From Armatimonadota bacterium (GTDB lineage Bacteria > Armatimonadota > Chthonomonadetes > Chthonomonadales > Chthonomonadaceae): DNA of 64,000 nucleotides. The notes under the pieces are model-generated. The model worked only from the letters and a program-made list of their open reading frames with translations. It did no database searches and had not been told where the DNA came from. Where the stretch lies: assembly GCA_028871815.1 (NCBI GenBank), contig JAGWMJ010000003.1:290803-354802 (forward strand), read 5' to 3'. This document shows, one piece after another, positions 60,835 through 64,000 of this stretch. The translations under genes were made by a program, and so were the position numbers. Position 1 is the stretch's first letter, and the number at the start of each line of letters is the position of its first letter.

Positions 60835-63800
60835 TTACGGCGAGCCCGAAGGAGCCGCACCCGGAGTGGTCGGGTACTTCTGCGGCGTGCCCTTCGTTTG
60901 CGACTCAGGTGGCAGGCTCAGTTTGTAAACGGTGCCGGGCTGGCCAGGATGCAGCGACTTCAGTTCCGGAACCTGCTTGATCATGCCGGCAGCATTGTCC
61001 TTGGTCATCTGGCGAGCTTCTTCAACTCCTTGCACCACATGCGGCGTCATGAAGATCAGGAGCTCTGTCTTGGTATGGTTGGTGTCCTTGCTCCGGAAGA
61101 ACTGGCCAATAAGCGGTAAATCCGACAACAGCGGGATCTTGTCGATGTTCACCTGCTTCTCGTCCTTCATAAGGCCGCCAATTACCACCGTTTCTCCGTC
61201 CTGAACGGTCACGTCGGTATCTGCGTAACGGTCATTGAACAGCGGCTCCAGCAGCGCTGAGCTACCCGTGCCAACCGTCTGGTAACCGAGTAGGTCGCTC
61301 GACTCGGCTACAACGGCGATGGTTACCTGGCCCTCTCGCGTGATCCTCGGCGTGACGTTCAGCAGGAAGCCAATGTTCTGGAAGGCAACACTGGTGCTAA
61401 CGGCAGTAGTGAGTCCGCTGGCCGTGGTACCTGTGGCGTACGGTACCTCCTCGGTTATGTCGAACTCGGCCTGTTGGTTGTTGCTGGTAAATACGCGCGG
61501 AGTGGCGAGGACCTTCACATTGGAATCGGTGGCCAGCGCCTGCAGCACGGCCTGGTAACTCGTATTGCCCAGTACAAACTGCGTGCCGGTCTGCGTGGGG
61601 TCAATCGAGGTGCCGCCAGTACCACCGGTTCCAGGTGCGAAGCCGGTCGCCGGTAGTGCGATCTGGCCCTGCCCGCTCGTCGCGCCCTTGAACAGATGCT
61701 CAAGGATGCCGGTCAATGAGAAACCAAGTTTCTCATCCTTTGCAAGCGTGACTTCCGCGACAACCACCTGAATCATCACCTGGCTGGGTACCACATCCAG
61801 CTCGTCGATGATCTTCTTGACCGCTTCAAAGTTGGCCGGCGCCGTCGTCACGATCACGGCGTCGCCATTTGGCGAAGGCTGTACATACACGTTGCCTTGC
61901 AGCTGCAGAAGGTTGGCGTACTCGCCGGCAACACCACGACCATATTGCGGCCCCTGCTGCTGCTGCCCGCCGAAACCGAATCCACGACCGAAGCCGCCGA
62001 AGAATTGACGACTTGGCGCCCCGGCAGCAGTTGGATCACCCGCCGTGGAGGAGGTGTCTCCACCGTTGTTGCCAAGCAGTGGCATTGGACCGGTTGGCAC
62101 AAAGCCCTGTTGCGTCATTACACCGGGTATGCCCTGTCCGGCGCCACCCGATTGCCCCGCAGCTCCTGGGGCCGGTGGTGGCGGCTGCGGTCCGTGTATC
62201 ACGGCGCTCCGGCCGCCCAGTGTGTTGTTGGATCCGCCCAGCGCTCGGTTGATCGGCGTACGGGCTCCCGAACTGCTGCTCGTGGAGCTCGAGTTGCCGC
62301 CAAAGAAGCCAAACAGGCCGTTGTTCTGGTTGTTCTGGTAGGTTTGGAATACCTGGCCGAGCGCATAGGCAACATCCGAGGCCTGGGCATTCTTCAGCGG
62401 CACCACAAATGTTGTGCTCTCAACCGGCACATTCACATCCAGTTGATCGATCAGTTGGGTGATACGCGCCATGCGGTCGGGCGACGCCGTGATGATAAGC
62501 GAATTGGTACGCTCGTCCGGGACGACCTTACCAAATGGGTCGCTGCTTTGGACCTGGCCCGCCTGGTTTTGTTGATTCTGCTGGTTGAAAAAAGCAAATC
62601 GACCGCCGAACGCCCGGTTTTGAAACGACGATCCCGTGTTAGTCGTTTCGGTGCCATGGAGGTCCGAAAGCACCTGATTCACGAGGTCGCTGACTTTGTC
62701 GGCGTCGGCGAAACGAATCTTGACGATTTTTGTCGCCAGTGAATTCGTGTCGTTGCTGTCTAGCTTCGAGATGATCGTATCTGCGATCTGCTCCTGCGTG
62801 CCGGGCGGCGCGATCACGATCACCGAGTTGGTACGCGTGTCTGGAACGGCATTCACCTGGCTGCTGCCGGCGGCTTTCGGTGCGTTCGGCGGCTGCGGGC
62901 CACCTCGCACGAAGGGATTCCCACCAGGTTGCGGAGCGGTTGGCGCCGCGCCACCACCATATATCTTGTTGATGAGGTCGGCGACCTCACCCGCCTCTGC
63001 GCGCCGAAGCGGATAGATTTTCATCTCCGAATTTGCCGACGCCGTGTCCAGCGCTGCGACGAGATGGATAAACCGCTCCACGTTGCTTGCGGTATCGGTC
63101 AGAATGAGAGCATTGGTCCCAGCGCTGCCGATGAGGCTTGCCCCCTTGTTGATCAGCGGCTGCAGGTCCTTTGCCATCTGGTCGGCGCTGACGTTTTGCA
63201 GCGGCAAAACCTGCGTCATGACCTGGTCGCCGGGATCGATCGCCTTGACACCCGTAGCGGTGCCGCCCTTATTGAGCAGCGTGGTGCTGCCTACTGCACG
63301 ATCGAGCGGAACAATGGATATCACGTTCCCGTTGGTCTGCGCGGTGAACCCGCGGACAGCCAGCACCGACTGGAGTATCTGGAACGCTTGCGCCAGCGTA
63401 ACCGGCGTTGGGTTGATAATGGTTACCTGGCCGGATAGACTGGGATCTGGTGTGACCGTTTTGCCAGAGGCCATCGCGTAGAATCGGAGAACGTTATCGA
63501 TATCGGCGCCGTGAAAATCGAACGTGAACGGCGCCGTGGAGCTAACGGTTGTGCCGGCTTGGCCACCGGAACCGGGCAGCGCCTGTATCACCAACCTGCC
63601 ACCGCCCCCTCCGCCGCCGAAATACTTGCTGTAATCCGGTATGGCTCCCTTTCCACCACGAGCCCTGACTGACCGCTTGACGCCGTTCGCCGGTTTCTTC
63701 TTCGCTGGTTTCGGAGTCGCGTGCTTCTGCTTCGCTGTCGCCGTCTTGGCCGTCTTGACGCCGGCTTGGACGGACTTGCCCGGTGCGACGTTGGATGAGG

Positions 63801-63930
63801 TCGCCACACCAGTTTGTCCAAGCGCGGGCAGGCACACGACGGTCACCAAAACCGACGCTATTACCCACAACCTGATCGACGGCGACCCATTTCGGTCCCG
63901 CAATTCGTTCCAACCATTACCGTTACGCAA
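60835..63930 (-). CDS. secretin (GspD/PilQ-type outer-membrane channel)
   Basis: The 1031-residue protein has a TM-like signal (LWVIASVLVTVVCLPALGQTG), then a basic Lys/Pro/Ala linker and an STN/N0 domain (PFTFDFHGADIDNVLRFYAMASGKTV). N1-N3 domains follow, each with NALILT or NSLIIT motifs. The secretin core reads VPYATGTT, GFLLNVTPRIT, TVQDGETVVIGGLMKDE and IPLLSDLPLIGQFFRSK. Two long Gly/Gln/Asn/Pro-rich insertions occupy about residues 325-360 and 545-700. It would form the outer-membrane pore for type IV pili or type II secretion. Start is TTG with GGGAGA upstream; the frame is open to the window edge, so a further upstream start cannot be excluded. Confidence 0.93.
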   Translation of the reverse strand: MRNGNGWNELRDRNGSPSIRLWVIASVLVTVVCLPALGQTGVATSSNVAPGKSVQAGVKTAKTATAKQKHATPKPAKKKPANGVKRSVRARGGKGAIPDYSKYFGGGGGGGRLVIQALPGSGGQAGTTVSSTAPFTFDFHGADIDNVLRFYAMASGKTVTPDPSLSGQVTIINPTPVTLAQAFQILQSVLAVRGFTAQTNGNVISIVPLDRAVGSTTLLNKGGTATGVKAIDPGDQVMTQVLPLQNVSADQMAKDLQPLINKGASLIGSAGTNALILTDTASNVERFIHLVAALDTASANSEMKIYPLRRAEAGEVADLINKIYGGGAAPTAPQPGGNPFVRGGPQPPNAPKAAGSSQVNAVPDTRTNSVIVIAPPGTQEQIADTIISKLDSNDTNSLATKIVKIRFADADKVSDLVNQVLSDLHGTETTNTGSSFQNRAFGGRFAFFNQQNQQNQAGQVQSSDPFGKVVPDERTNSLIITASPDRMARITQLIDQLDVNVPVESTTFVVPLKNAQASDVAYALGQVFQTYQNNQNNGLFGFFGGNSSSTSSSSGARTPINRALGGSNNTLGGRSAVIHGPQPPPPAPGAAGQSGGAGQGIPGVMTQQGFVPTGPMPLLGNNGGDTSSTAGDPTAAGAPSRQFFGGFGRGFGFGGQQQQGPQYGRGVAGEYANLLQLQGNVYVQPSPNGDAVIVTTAPANFEAVKKIIDELDVVPSQVMIQVVVAEVTLAKDEKLGFSLTGILEHLFKGATSGQGQIALPATGFAPGTGGTGGTSIDPTQTGTQFVLGNTSYQAVLQALATDSNVKVLATPRVFTSNNQQAEFDITEEVPYATGTTASGLTTAVSTSVAFQNIGFLLNVTPRITREGQVTIAVVAESSDLLGYQTVGTGSSALLEPLFNDRYADTDVTVQDGETVVIGGLMKDEKQVNIDKIPLLSDLPLIGQFFRSKDTNHTKTELLIFMTPHVVQGVEEARQMTKDNAAGMIKQVPELKSLHPGQPGTVYKLSLPPESQTKGTPQKYPTTPGAAPSGSP

Positions 63931-64000
63931 GTCCGTCTCCCTGTACGCAGTCGCGTTGTCTGCACTGCCTGAAAGCGAATACCGCAGTGTGGCCGCGAAC

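Overview
The window reads as a stretch of chromosome from a GC-rich, diderm, free-living bacterium. The best taxonomic clue is a type IV pilin-like protein (33916-34731) with the processing site [14 protein letters not shown] followed by [15 protein letters not shown] and a YADGHAKAV tail, a pattern I associate with Armatimonadota. A secretin, an HtrA-type periplasmic protease, lipoproteins and a sigma/anti-sigma envelope-stress pair agree with a diderm. The placement is inference from motifs, not from a marker-gene tree. I see no rRNA, CRISPR array, insertion sequence, phage gene or integrase; this is ordinary, densely packed chromosome with one tRNA gene.

Layout. 1-9.6 kb: tail of an S9 peptidase, a Spy-like secreted protein, mscL with an added zinc ribbon, msrA, two secreted amidohydrolase-fold proteins holding three domains, a ClC channel, a PP2C phosphatase and a small lipoprotein. 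9.7-17.7 kb: a cyclase/NTPase/TPR signalling protein, a PhyH dioxygenase, a double alpha/beta hydrolase, a GH20 hexosaminidase and a lipoprotein. 17.8-22.0 kb: asd-dapA-rnj-gmhB. 22.0-25.3 kb (minus): Ser/Thr kinase, metallophosphoesterase, methyltransferase. 25.5-33.7 kb: a tightly overlapped cdaA-cdaR-membrane protein-DUF4129-DUF4350-MoxR-GT4-rsmG-secreted protein operon. 33.9-35.3 kb: pilin-like protein, structured spacer, tiny membrane protein, strong two-way terminator. 35.3-41.7 kb: hppA, a MacB/FtsX-type permease, a VKOR-DsbA fusion and a secreted CarboxypepD_reg-like protein. 41.7-46.7 kb: hemC-nadB-cobA/hemD-hemB. 46.7-53.3 kb: GAF histidine kinase, hydrolase, and a sugar-handling group (Gfo/Idh, MFS, sugar-phosphate isomerase-like, ThuA), then tRNA-Leu(CAA). 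53.4-57.3 kb: polysaccharide deacetylase, ECF sigma, anti-sigma, HtrA. 57.3-64.0 kb: CBM9-like secreted protein, ceramidase-like protein, pyrE and a large secretin.

How the genes work together. Two blocks look like envelope control units. One joins c-di-AMP synthesis (CdaA) and its regulator (CdaR) to a MoxR/DUF4129/DUF4350 set that lacks its usual DUF58 partner in this window, with a divergently transcribed Ser/Thr kinase next door. The other is a sigma/anti-sigma pair between a wall deacetylase and an HtrA protease. The heme block is nearly complete for ALA to uroporphyrinogen III but has nadB inserted and a diverged SUMT domain.

Start codons are often TTG or GTG, and many adjacent genes share ATGA, GTGA or TTGA stop/start overlaps, so translational coupling is widespread. 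Several genes have a TATAAT box within about 10 nt of the start codon, suggesting leaderless or very short-leader messages.
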